Source of the DNA: Progne subis subis | Taxonomy: Eukaryota; Chordata; Aves; Passeriformes; Hirundinidae | DNA length: 64,000 nucleotides | Direction of reading: 5' to 3' | Assembly (NCBI GenBank): GCA_022316685.1 | Contig: JAKJHU010000056.1 | Coordinates: 2,595,872-2,659,871 of the forward strand | Part shown: piece after piece, positions 10,886-22,700 of the stretch | Layout of the letters: each line of letters starts with the position of its first letter | Numbering within the stretch: position 1 is the stretch's first letter | Made by a program: the position numbers and the translations under genes | Notes under the pieces: model-generated | Told to the model about the DNA's origin: nothing | Seen by the model: only the letters and a program-made list of their open reading frames with translations | Databases searched by the model: none

Positions 10886-13417
10886 CCTCAGAACAAATAA
10901 CAAGTAATTGAGCAAACAACAGCATCTGTAAGCATGGCATATCATTTTTCTATGTCAAGTTTGCTGTTTCCCAGCTTCTTCCCACCTGTTGCAGTGTGGC
11001 AGCCAAGAGAGGGTATCCTTGATGACTCCTCACCAACAAATATTGCACTCCATCTGTCAAACCAATGGTTTCTCCTTCAACCTTTGAACCTCTCTAAATG
11101 GAACCTCTAAAAGCCAAGGACCTGATCCCCTCCTAAAGCGCAAATGTAGGGCTCACAAACTGACTGATGTTACTCACAAGCATCATTCTCAGGAAAGTTT
11201 TGATCTTCCAGCTCTGAAACCCTGACTCACAGCTGTAAATCAGGATTAGAAGGACTTTTGGGCAGTAAAGTTACCATATTAAAATAACTTGCATTGCAGC
11301 TATATGGGACCATAAAGTCCTCATCTGTGTTATAACAACACCCAGAGATTTTAGCTGTCATATTCCCAGGACAAATAGCAAAGGAAGCTCCCAGCCCATA
11401 AACCCCATCAGTTTATACTAATGAGCCAGGCTAGGGAGAGGTGAAGGCAGATGTATGGGGGTGGCCTATAGAGCAGCCTGCAGAGACGTACCAAAGGGCC
11501 ACGTTAAAAGGAGATTTGTCTTTTATGCTTTTTAATAGCTCTGGAAGAGACTTCACACGCAGCTCGTGCTCATTGAATCCTCCTCCTCACTCACTGGGCC
11601 CCCATCACTTCCCCTTGCTGCCAGCCTCTCTCCCTGGACCATCAGGCACACGCTTCAAATCCGAACTCTAAACCCTCCTTTCTTGGGGGTCGCTCCCGTC
11701 CTGCCGTGTTCCAGCAGCCTGGCCCGGCAGCCCCGCTCTGCTGCCTCGGCTCACCGCTTCACCTCGAGATTAAAGACTGCTCCAGGAGAAAGGATGTCAT
11801 TATTTCAATTAAGATGTAAAAGTTAATAAGCGCATGTGCAGACACACGTAGGCTGAGCCGGAGGATGTCGCTGACTGGGATGCACTGGAGGAGGAAGGAG
11901 GGAGGTGGCACTTTGTGCTGGGAGAGGAAGCTCATCCTCCAGCGGATGCAGGCAAACCTGCCCTGGCATCGCACAAACGCGGTTCGCACGTATGTGTTGT
12001 GCTGTGAGGCAGGAAACAATGAAAAATTGTTTCCACAGCTGATTAAAAAAAAACAAAACAACCCTGACCAAAACCTCTTCAAAATGCCGGTGCTAATTTT
12101 AAGGTGTTAAATTAATCACCAGATGATGCAGGGAAAAGTAACAGCGTGCAGGAAAGTCCCACTTGGAAGAGCTGCAGCCAAGATGGGGGGCATTAGTGGT
12201 GTTCCCAAAAACCAGCCACTCCCTGTGGCCTTGCAGTCAGTGCCCTGGGAGGGAAGGAGAAGTGTCCCTCAGATTCTGAGTCATGGCTGGGAGCACGAGC
12301 ACGGTGGGTGGCACCGTTGCTGGCATTGGGACCCAACTCTCCATCCACTGGGGTTGTAGCTCACACACTGATCATTGGCCATAAGCTGTTGGGTGCCTGG
12401 AGGGGAAAACCCATGGCATCCACTGCAAACTGCCCCAAAGCACCCAGGAAAGCAAATACTGCCTCAGGAGATCTTCATGGAACCACAAATGCCTGGTTTC
12501 CTCTCTCTCATGAGGGCATCTTCCTGTTTCTCTTAGGGTGGGACATTTAATCCAATGTGCAAGAGCTTGATGAATCTGAGACTTGTGCCCAGCTGTCAGA
12601 TTTCTTAGAAATTGTCCAACAGGTTCAAAAGCTGTTTCAGGAGAAGTGGAAACAGGTTGTGGCAATTTTATCCTCATTTCTGCATACTCACAATAGCTGA
12701 AGGGATCTGTGCAAAGGTTTTCACCCCCCCTTTGACCTTATTAGGGGAAGTTGTGAAGATGAGTCAGTATTAGCAAAACGCTCTGAAGATGAGCATCCTG
12801 ATTACATAAGGGCTCATTAGAAGCTGTTGATTTCTCCTTCTGGAAAGGCTCAGCAGTGTTAATTAGCAGGGTAAACCCAGCAAGCCTGAGCACATCATCA
12901 CCACCTGCACCGTGCTCACACACCACCTGGGACATCTGCACCTCCTCCAGAGACGACAGCACGGCTACTGCAGACACACAGGAACAAGGAAAACATTTTT
13001 CCAGCTTTTTTCTTCCCCAGCATGGACTTCTAAACCTTTACAGAAGCTGGGAAGCAGCATTAGAAAGAAGGCCCCACAGACCCAGAGCTGACTCCCCACA
13101 CTCCCTGTCATGGATTTAACCAGGCAGGGACAAACTTCCTTAGACATGGAAACAACAGGACAAAGGCAGCTCATTGTATCCATTTAGCACCTGCAGTCCA
13201 TCCTCCCCTGCTGAGCTCACCTGCCCCACTGCCTTACTCATCCTCAGCATTTCCAGGCACAGCAGGCTGGGAGATGGGCAGCTCCAGCCCTGGGACTCAG
13301 GATTATTCACAGAGCAAAGCGAGGAGCTGGACAGGGGTACAAGCAAGGCACTGAAACCAGGCACTGAAAATCCTCACCAGTCAATGAGAACTTAAGATGA
13401 CTTAGAGTAGTTAATCT

Positions 13418-13610
13418 TCACAGAATGGCTGGAGACAGCAGGGACCCCTGGGAGACACCTGACCCAACCCCTGTTCAAGCAGGGTCACCCAGAGATGATT
13501 GCTTGGGACCATGTCCACGTGGCTTTTGAGTATGGCCAAGGTGAGAAACTGGTGGACTTCGCTCAACCTCACAGTGAAAATATTTTGCTCATTTCCTCAA
13601 CAGGAAAAGG
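13418..13610 (-). mobile_element. Decayed CR1 LINE fragment
   Basis: The stretch beginning CACAGAATGGCTGGAGACAG and continuing through the GACCCAACCCCTGTTCAAGC region matches the antisense of the CR1 3' end from memory of the family. The element therefore points to the minus strand with its 3' end at the low coordinate. It is heavily mutated, and the upper boundary is uncertain. Confidence 0.7.
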
Positions 13611-14189
13611 ATCTTCGCACTTGCACCTTTGCAAACGATCATGCCTTAAGAATAAGGTTATTAAGTCTACATAATTCTTTTCCTAGCCTGGGTCAGAGAA
13701 CTTATACAAGGCTGTATAAATTCTCCAACTCCAGGAAAGCAGCAGTTTGCTACAAAGAAGTATTTTTTCTGTACATAACAGACTTCCAAAACTGCCCATC
13801 CCTCCCTTCAGGGCTCTCAGGGTGAAGAACCCAACCCGTGCCAGCTCAGTACAAGGAAGCACAAGGCTGCCTCAGCCTCTGTTAGACTCCAGCTGCTGAA
13901 GGTGCCATCCTGAGAAGCCAAGTGAAATCTCTGTACAGCCAAGGATGAGGAGGAATTCACTGATCACGCCTGAGTACACGTTTCAGCAGAACTGCAGGAC
14001 TGTTGCACATGGCTGGTCTTTAGATCTTATTAGCAGAGAAAGGCTTGGACAAGTGGAAAACATTCCATTTTTTACTGGATGAAGCAGAAAGAGGAAGAAG
14101 GGAACAACGTATGTGGATGAGTTCAATACTTCATCTACTATGGAAAAGGCAATAGTACACATCTCTCAGTGCTGAGCACATGAATTTTT

Positions 14190-14540
14190 TGAGCTGGAAA
14201 GGGATCCAAAAGCCCATCCTGTTCCAACCCCCCTGCCACAGGCAGGTTGACCTTTGGCTAGACCAGGTTGCTCAGAGCCCCATCCAACCTGGCTTTGTGG
14301 AGCATCCATAAACTCTGGGCAGCCTGTTCCAGTGTATCACTGCCCTTAAGAATTTCTTCGTATTAATTATTCTAAACCTACTCTCTTGCAGTTTGAAGCC
14401 ATTCCCCCTTGCCCTATCAATACATGGCCTGGTGAAACGTCCCTTTCAAGTCTCAAAAACTCCCACCACAAATCATCCAGAGAATGTGCACTTGCCTTTT
14501 AAGCCCCTCTGGAAAGCCTCACCATTGGAAGGCAGGACCA
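14190..14540 (-). mobile_element. CR1 LINE fragment, 5'-truncated
   Basis: The stretch carries the diagnostic antisense CR1 blocks: GTTCCAACCCCCCTGCCAC, then a CTAGACCAGGTTGCTCAGAG block, then CAGCCTGTTCCAGTG, then TTGAAGCCATTCCCCCTTG. This is the 3' portion of a CR1 element on the minus strand. CR1 is the dominant LINE of bird genomes and is usually 5'-truncated like this. Confidence 0.9.
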
Positions 14541-16161
14541 CAGTTATCCCAGACTTAAATTGCACACGCTCTCATGCATCTCCTTTAATACTCTTAGCAG
14601 CTGGCACACCCCAAGAAGCAATGCAGCGGCTATTACGGTGGTTAGATTGATGCCAGTACATTTGCAGCCAGAGTCTGACAAAAAAATGGAGCAGATGTGG
14701 TCACTGAGGTTTGTGTTACTCCAGAATTTCCACCCTGTGACGCAGAACACACGCCGTGCCCGTGATGCAACGCAACAGCTCATCAGTCCCGGGGATCGGG
14801 CTCTGAAGGATCACCCCGAGCTGACACAGCCCTGAGGTGCTGTGCTCCTCAGGCCATGCTCTGCATCCTCAGCCATTCCACTGCCAGCCAAGCGACCCTC
14901 GCTCCAGTGCTGCAGGTTCTTGGGCAGGAAACAGCCCCGCATCAGTCTGGCTCCAAAATCAAAGCTGGGACTCGTTTCCCTGAATGAGCTCTCTGCTCAA
15001 CTCCAGCGATCTATTGTGCACAACAATCATCCAGCTACTCAACCTGTGCTTGGCACAAGGTGTGAAAGTTCATGGAAAATGGGTTTTCAGACACATTGGG
15101 AAATATCCTAAGTGGAGAAAAAGGGCAATTCTTTTTTTTACCTTTCATAATGACAAAGAAAATACCAGGCTTTTCTACACACACTGTTGAGAGGTTTAGA
15201 CCATTTTTTGTATCATGAGGGAACAACTGCACAAAGAAAAGGAACAAAATGCTTCATTTGTATTTTTTAGCACAGACTGGAAGGTAGAAGCTAATTCTGG
15301 TTGCAAAAACACTCCAACTTTCCCTTCCTATGTTTTCCTGTCAGAAATTAAGTTTTCAAATGAACACAAAAATGCAGGCGAAACACTTCATTTAATCATC
15401 CGTTCCCCAAGTCAGCCTTGTTTGTTTTTACTGTTTTGGATTTTGTTCTGCTTTTCAATACAAAGTAGGTCAACTGCAAATTTTTTAAATATATAGCTTT
15501 AAGTAGTTTGTTTCTAGACTTGAGAGATTACTGCTTGCTAAGCCTCCAGTCCAAAATGCAAGGAAAAGCTTGGAGCTGGTCAGAGAAAGCTGTGCTGTGC
15601 ATGACCAAGCAGCCTCACCTCTACCAGGAGCACAGGAATTCACGACAAACAGCCCACACCGATTTGTTCAGGACGTGCAATTTATTTTAAATGACATTTT
15701 TGTTCTCTTAACAAGTCTACGCTTGTGACCTGGATAAATCCACTCCATCCTGACAGCACTGCCAGTCACAAGTCTGCGGGAACAGTCCGTAGCGCGGGAA
15801 CTCGGGGCGGCTCTGCGCACCCTTTACTCAACGGTTACAGAGGAAAAACACAGAGCAGGTTGTGACTGAAACCCAGGACTTCCCTTCCAAATAAAGCTGG
15901 CACTTGTCTCTCCTTCCCGTGACCGGGCACAAAGCAAAGCAGAGCTGCTTGGCCAGCCTGGAGTTCCAGTAGCAAAAACGTTTGGGATCACTCGCAAACA
16001 GCTTCCCGAGCAATAGTCAAACAATCCATTGGCTCCAAGGATCTCACGCCTCCTCTTAAGGTCAGCAGGTGAACATTTTTTCACAAAAAAATAAAGAAAA
16101 AAAGTTGATATGGAGTAATCAACGAAAAATTATAAACAGAACATTTAAGGTTTGCAGCTAT

Positions 16162-16167
16162 TTTATT
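16162..16167 (-). terminator. RHEB: RHEB poly(A) signal AATAAA
   Basis: GTAAATAAAATAGC on the minus strand contains a canonical AATAAA about 460 bases after the RHEB stop codon. It sits in an A/T-rich context, which suggests a 3' UTR of roughly 480 bases. Confidence 0.7.
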
Positions 16168-16450
16168 TACAAGTATACATTTAACACAAAGAAACACTGA
16201 TATCCAAGCCTAGTTAATAGTAGTGTAACAATATGCATCATTTTGATGATTATTCTAACCAACAAACTACACTGAAAAATTAATGCCAGTAAAATTCTTG
16301 GTCATAATATTAAGAAATACAATATATAAATTGAAAATATGATTGCTTAAAATTTGAAAATGGAAGTGAAGCCATTTGCACAGGAGTCAGAGTTTAACAT
16401 AATCTGAAGGGAAAGGCTCCAAACCAACTGTTTATCTTTCAGGTTAACAG

Positions 16451-16541
16451 AAGAAAAAAAAATAAAATTTAAAAAAAAAAAAAAAAAAGGAGGGAAAAAA
16501 AAAAAAAAAAGGAAAAAAAAAAGGGGAAAAAAAAAAAAGAA
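16451..16541. repeat. A-rich homopurine tract in the RHEB 3' UTR
   Basis: Runs of A broken by short G clusters. In the RHEB mRNA this reads as a long U-rich, CU-interrupted tract beginning about 85 bases after the stop codon. It is simple sequence, and its exact length may be unreliable in an assembly. Confidence 0.9.
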
Positions 16542-16625
16542 GCATAGTTTATCCTTAAAGATAATGGGCAGTTTTGCTTCTTCAGGTAGAATGTATTCCC
16601 AGTGTTTTCAGGTTCTGCAGTGGAA

Positions 16626-16718
16626 TTACATTACTGAGCATGAAGACTTCCCTTGTGAAGCTGCCCCATCGATTTTTTCTGCCTCCAAAATTATCCTCTT
16701 AAAAACATCAACGGCAGT
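16626..16718 (-). CDS. RHEB: RHEB coding exon 8 (C-terminus, CAAX box)
   Basis: This 93-base exon encodes [18 protein letters not shown] through the hypervariable tail SSCSVM, then TAA at 16628-16626. The acceptor is TTTGCAG. Farnesylation of the CSVM cysteine anchors RHEB to membranes. Lys161 and Ile170 are conservative changes from the human residues. Confidence 0.97.
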   Translation of the reverse strand, partial: TAVDVFKRIILEAEKIDGAASQGKSSCSVM

Positions 16719-19700
16719 CTGCAAAGAGAGAGCACACCATTAGGAGGGAAGGAGGGACTGCCCACTTACAGTTGAAAGAACAACTAAAAAATCGTTAGCA
16801 GTTTTACCAACTACATCAGCAGATAAACACACATCCAATGCTTACTCTGAAAGTGAGGAGGGCAAACACAGTCATTTCAGTTTCACAGGGAAGTGCAAAG
16901 CCCATCCACAGCAATGCTAGCAGGGAGGGCAGGAACAAACTGAGCCAGCTCACAGCAGAGCTAATAACTGTAATCACCTTACTCTGCACGCTGAGCCTGC
17001 CCTGAGTGACTGACAGCACGGAAGGTTTGGATGCTGTGCTGCTCCAGAGAGTGAACCAATCTGTTTGCTCTCAGTAATCTTTAAGATAATGAATAATTAC
17101 AGAAGATAGAACGTATTTCAGCTCTCAACAGTGACTTTACTACTCTTGATTTTCTCATAGTCCCTATGAGCAAGATCAGTATTAGACAGACACGAATGGA
17201 AAGCACACGCTGAACTATCACTAATATTAAGCAATATCCTTTGATAAAGCCCTCCTGAGAGAAAAAGGGTTACATTTTAAATAGCCTGAAATGCATGATT
17301 AGAGCTTGCAAATGGTATCCTGACCATCTCAGACGGCCATTTGATCCAACCTCTGGCCATCCACTTCAGGAATTCCAAACACAGGAAAGTATATTCATTA
17401 TATAAAAGCAGTCATACTAGAAAGAGGCTAAAAAGGGGGTTTTGTTGCTTTTAATCAGCAGGCTAGAAGAGCACCCTGTGATTTATGGCTACATATTCTG
17501 ATTTAACAGATGTTTTTCCACCTCCATGAGATATAATTCTTGACTGGATCACTTCCAAATTAATCTCATTGACTGAAGCCCCACAGCAATCTTAAAAAGA
17601 TTAGACTTAATGTTAAAGTTTCCCACATTTATACTGTTTGTGCACAGTACAATCTCTGGAACTATTTAAAGTACTTCACCAGCTGGAAAATAGGGTATTC
17701 CTCCCTATAATGGAGTTTCCTGCAACAGAACCTGACAGAAGTGGCTCGTTGGTTCCGTGATGATACAACACATTTCCTGGGCAAATTAAGACTTCATGAG
17801 AACCATGGCCAGGACCGACAGTTGCTATCAAACTGCTTCCACTAATGAAGTTTCCCTTAATCAAAAACTGGTTATGCACTGATTTACAAATATACTACAC
17901 CACCATTTCCTTAGAGCCAAAATTTTCAATGGTTTCATTTTAATACACAAGCTCTTTTTGCCCACATTTCACAGCACCCATTAAAAAACCTCTACAACTT
18001 ACTCTGTCAACCCAAAAGCTGCAAATTCCCTGTCAAAGATGTGCTGTTTGAAGCACTTAGATGTAGGAGTTCACAGGTTTGTTAATTCATTTCACAGAAA
18101 ACACGTATTCACTGGGAAGCTTTAATTACTGTCCTACAGTGAAAGCCTTGGAATTTGTAATTCAGCTCAAACGCGCTGAAGAGTTTTAAACTGAGCCTCT
18201 AAACAACACAGGAAGATGTTTTGTGAGAAAGAATAAAGGATGCAGCCAGACTTTATATGCATCTGCCTCCATATGGTCCAATTCTGGAATGTGGGTCACA
18301 TCTAGCCCACAGGAAGCCATCTGGCTTTTTCTTCTACCTTTCTCCCGAGCAAACAAGAGAGATGCCAGTCCTGGGCAACACCTGCTGCCCACAGAGCCCA
18401 GCAGCGAGCAGGGCACAGCAGAGGCTCAGCTGCTGCTGCAGATGTGCCCTCAGTGTGAGCAGGACAGGCAGCTGGGGAGGCAGATTCCCTGCACAGCCAG
18501 GGAGTGAGGAATGTGCTGCCAGGAGCCACCCAAATCCAGCCCACGGTGCCAGAGTCACCCTTTGGCAACTGCTTTATTATTTCAAAGAGGAAACTCTCAG
18601 CTGCTCTTGCTACTGGTTTATCCTAGCACAGAACTGGGCACTGGAATTTGAACAGAGGGTTTTTTCCCCTACGTCCTTTGCCAGTCCACACGTGTCAGAT
18701 CCCTGGATTCCAAACTACTCCGAAGCATTTACTAAGCAGTGCATCTTCTGAGCTGCAAGATGAAGCTGCCTTGAAAAAAGAAGTACGACCAAGCAATTGC
18801 TTTTTAAGAGAGCTCTATTTTGTTAAGAAGCAATTTTTTTTGCTACTTCCTTGCTCCTTCTGCAATTTATCTAATGCATGATGAACACAAGTTAGTTGCT
18901 TGTTACTCCTGAATTCTTCCAGTAGAAGTTGGCTTCCAGCTTCACCTGGGTTTAAGACCACTTTGGATTCTGGTTGTATTTCCAAGAGTGACTTTATTGC
19001 CCTGGGATTAAGATGAAGCACTCCAGTACTGCCAAGGTGACACTGCGTAGGGAATTCCACAAAAAGGACTTGAAGTTCCTGAAGTTAGGCAAAGCAGTCC
19101 AACGTGTCTGGCAATAATTAAGCAGCTTGAGAAGACATGACAGTAACAGCCCAGCAGTCATCTCAGAGAGGTCTTTTCCATTAAGTGTCAGGATTGCCTT
19201 CCCAAAGCCCAGGGATTTCCCTTGATGACTGATGTGCTGGTGATATGCAGGCTCCTCCCAAAGTCCTACCAGGTCACTCATGTCTGGAGGAGCTGGCACA
19301 TACTCAAGTCTCTCTGACCTTGAGAACTCCTGCCAGCCACCATCACTTATCATCACCGCAGCTTTAATCTTTGCCTCTCTCACTTTCCATCTACTCCAAG
19401 TCATGCCACTTTTGGGACATGTTATCTTTTGATAACTCTTGGCAGAATAAGCATAGTTTGTTTAAGTTAATCTATAGAACTGTTTTAATTGTCCAGTATA
19501 ATTAGGTTATGTTCCTTAGACTCTCACAGATGCTCCAAAAAGGACTTTTTGCGGGGCTAGAGGGTAGAAAAGGGGGAAAAGAGCCTTTGCTATCAGGGAC
19601 AGCCCCTCTCCCCACCACTGTGAAGAACATTATGTACATAACCAATCTCAGACCAGCACACCAGAAACTGTTACATTTCTGCTCCAAATCCTCCAAATAC

Positions 19701-22700
19701 AGATGGGCTTGGTTTCAGAGAGAATTAACAGATGTACTCTCAGTCAAGAAGGTTTGAACCCTGCTCAAGTTCCAAATCCCTCATCCACTTTAGCTCATGC
19801 CTTAAGCATAAACCAGCTTTCTGTTAAGCAAAGAGAAGCTGAAGCAAGTTGGAAGGAGTTTGGAATTAATCTGGATAATCAAGTTACATTTGCAGTACCA
19901 AGCCAGTACAGGTGATTATCTGGATGAGCCTCAATGCAAAAAGTGCCAACAGACTTCTTCCAGTAATGTTGGCTTACATAATGTGGACACAGTACCAGGA
20001 AAATGACAACACAGCTTGTAACCAAGTTCAAAGCAAACCCTTTTACCCCCTCCCAAACCAAACACAGTTTCAGACTAAGAAAAGATGCCTTGTCCTGACA
20101 GAAGTCTATGTATCAGCTCTCTTGATCCTGTCAGATTAGGATTGGGAGGAGGAAACCCAAATGAGTTCAGAAACGCTCCTGGTCCAACTCACGGGGAAGG
20201 ATGTTACAATGCCTGGTGTCTCCTCTTCCCACAGCTCCAGACTCCACACTTGGCTCTCAAAACTCAATCTTCCACCTCTTCAGAGCTGGAGATGCGTGAG
20301 AAGACTGAGGCAGCTGTGCCAGTGCTGGGCTCCTTCACACTTTATTCCACACATCCCAAGCCTCCAAAGGAAACACGCCAGAGAGCCTGAGGGATGGTCA
20401 CACGCTGCAGGTACCCATCTCAGAAGTGACACCTGAGCTGCCAGACTTCTGAAGATGGACAAATTTACCAAGTGTATTATATAGCAGGCATGAAGCAGGA
20501 ATTGTGTTCAGACACCTGCCTCTAACAGCCTGCTGATAAATCCAGAGGGACAGACTTTACAGTGAGCTGTGATCACTATTCTGAAGGATCCTGCAGAAAG
20601 GAAGACCACTGACAGCCAGGATGCACAGGACTTCTGAATTCTTTCGGTGGGATTTGTTCAGGACTGTCCAGGATTTTGAATATCTGACATAGAACTGCTA
20701 TTTTGAGTTCCCTGAAGGGTACCATGTTTGATATATGAACTCCAGCTAGCAGCTTAACTTAATACAGGAGCACAAAGACATGGCAGTACAGGGACTTTGT
20801 CAGTGCAGCAAGTTAACACACAGGACATACCAAGCATCCTACAAAGCTTGTAGCTTCTTTATATAAATAAGCAGGGCTTTTTTCTTCTTGATTCAAGAAC
20901 AATAAAAACTCCAGAAAAGTTACCAGTAAGATATTCTTCTGCTGGATATGAATTGCTGTGGTGTTACACATTGTGAACATATGCCAGATGAAAAAGAGCA
21001 CAGGCAACAGCTTTGCCTAATTCAGAAGTATTAAGTCATTTAAAATAAAGGGGTAGAAAAAAAAGATCAGACATTTTTAACAGGTTTATTCTTTACACTG
21101 TCAATTTAATTTCCTTTGGTATGCATTTGAAGCTCTCCAGCATACAGAGAAGATATTGAGAAATTTCATACTTTCATCAGGCCCAGTTTTGACAAGGTTA
21201 AATGCAAGTCTTAGCCAGAAACAGAAATATTGATAAACTAAATCCAAGTGTTTCATGTCTGGTGGCAAAAAACAGTCCAAGTTTTTCTTTCAGGGAAAAA
21301 TCCAACTTTACTCAAGTAACTTGTACAATTGTTGACCATAAACATCAGACAAAATGATCATTCCCCCATTAGAGAGAACTGAGCCTGCCCAGCACCTTAA
21401 AACACAAGGTTCATCCTCTTACACCAACTCACTGCTCTGCCAGCAGTGACTCCTGTTTAAGGTAACAGACCCTGCTCCACCCATCCCATGGATGTGAGTT
21501 TTAATTTGTCACCAAGTGTTCTGATATGTTCAGTGAAGCAGAATTTTCAGTTCTTCATTTCCTCCTCCCATTGACAGTTGCAGGGAAAAACTTGTGTATA
21601 TAAACCTGAGTGCTTCCATCTACACAAAATATCTGTACACTGTATGCAAATATTTTAGCTTCCTTTATTTAGTGAAACTCTGAGTCACCCATTACACTGC
21701 TATTTGAATAAAGTGACTCTTAAATCCATTACCTGATTTTCTTTAGCAGAAGATTCCAAGAAAGCTGCATTCCAAGATTCTGCTAAAGCTTTCCCTTCTT
21801 CATAGCTGATCACCCTGATCAGAGAAAGAAAAATATGTTTCTTATAACTTGCAGAAGAGTTGGAATCTGATATGTCAAGAAATACCTCAGAGTACCAAAG
21901 CACTTAAGTGCATTGTAATAGAATGTCTTGTGAAGTCTGATCCAAAGCATTTGCTTTTGGCTGCTGTCAAATGCATTTCTGGGCCAGGTAAAACTGCTCT
22001 GTGACCCAGAAGAGCACTTGTCCCAAAGTATTGCTTTGTTTTCATAATCTGTAATATCATCTGGTATTGCTGCTGTGACAAATACACTTCTGTTACTTAC
22101 TTTGTAAAAAAACCCAGAGTGTTAAATGACTGTCCCTGGACCCTCACAGCAAAAATCAACATTACAACAGAAGTTCATGGCTTGTAGTTCACATTCTGGA
22201 CACAATTCCTTTGCTAGTAACTTATTTTAACCTACAATTTGATTTTAGCTCTGGAAAGCCAAGAACAAACCCAGTGTGCTGCAGCCACAGGAATGTGGGC
22301 TGCTGCCTTGCATTTCCCACATTCTGGAGTTCACATACCGTTCCATATGCAGGTCTTTTTTATTTCCAACCAGCATAATGGGTATTCTGTGAAAGAAAGT
22401 TCAGAACTTCAGAACAGTTACAGTATACTGAACAAAGCACTAGCAACATGCCTGCAATGAAATGAGATGAAAGTGTCACTACTTACTGGACTTTTCCCAC
22501 CATATCCAATAACTTGCCATGGATAACTTTTATCACTTCAAAACTGCAAAATAAAGGGATGAAGTCACACATGCACTCTGATGTTTATCCTCAATACCCA
22601 ATACACAAGCAATTAAATGCATATGTAGGTTGTGTTTAAAACTTACTCTATGTATGCACAACTACAAAAGATGCTGGAAGTCTTACCCGTTTGTGTAACA

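Larger units (their letters stand above)
10671..16161. other. Intergenic DNA between CRYGN promoter and RHEB 3' end
   Basis: About 5.5 kb with no gene recognised. It contains a T-rich low-complexity stretch (10767-10885) and two decayed CR1 copies (13418-13610 and 14190-14540). A second AATAAA on the minus strand at 15681-15686 could be an alternative distal RHEB poly(A) site. Confidence 0.75.

Noticed and set aside
17330..17395. A possible additional CR1 fragment
   Set aside because: Only a short phrase resembles CR1 (near TTTGATCCAACCT). There are too few matching blocks to support a call.
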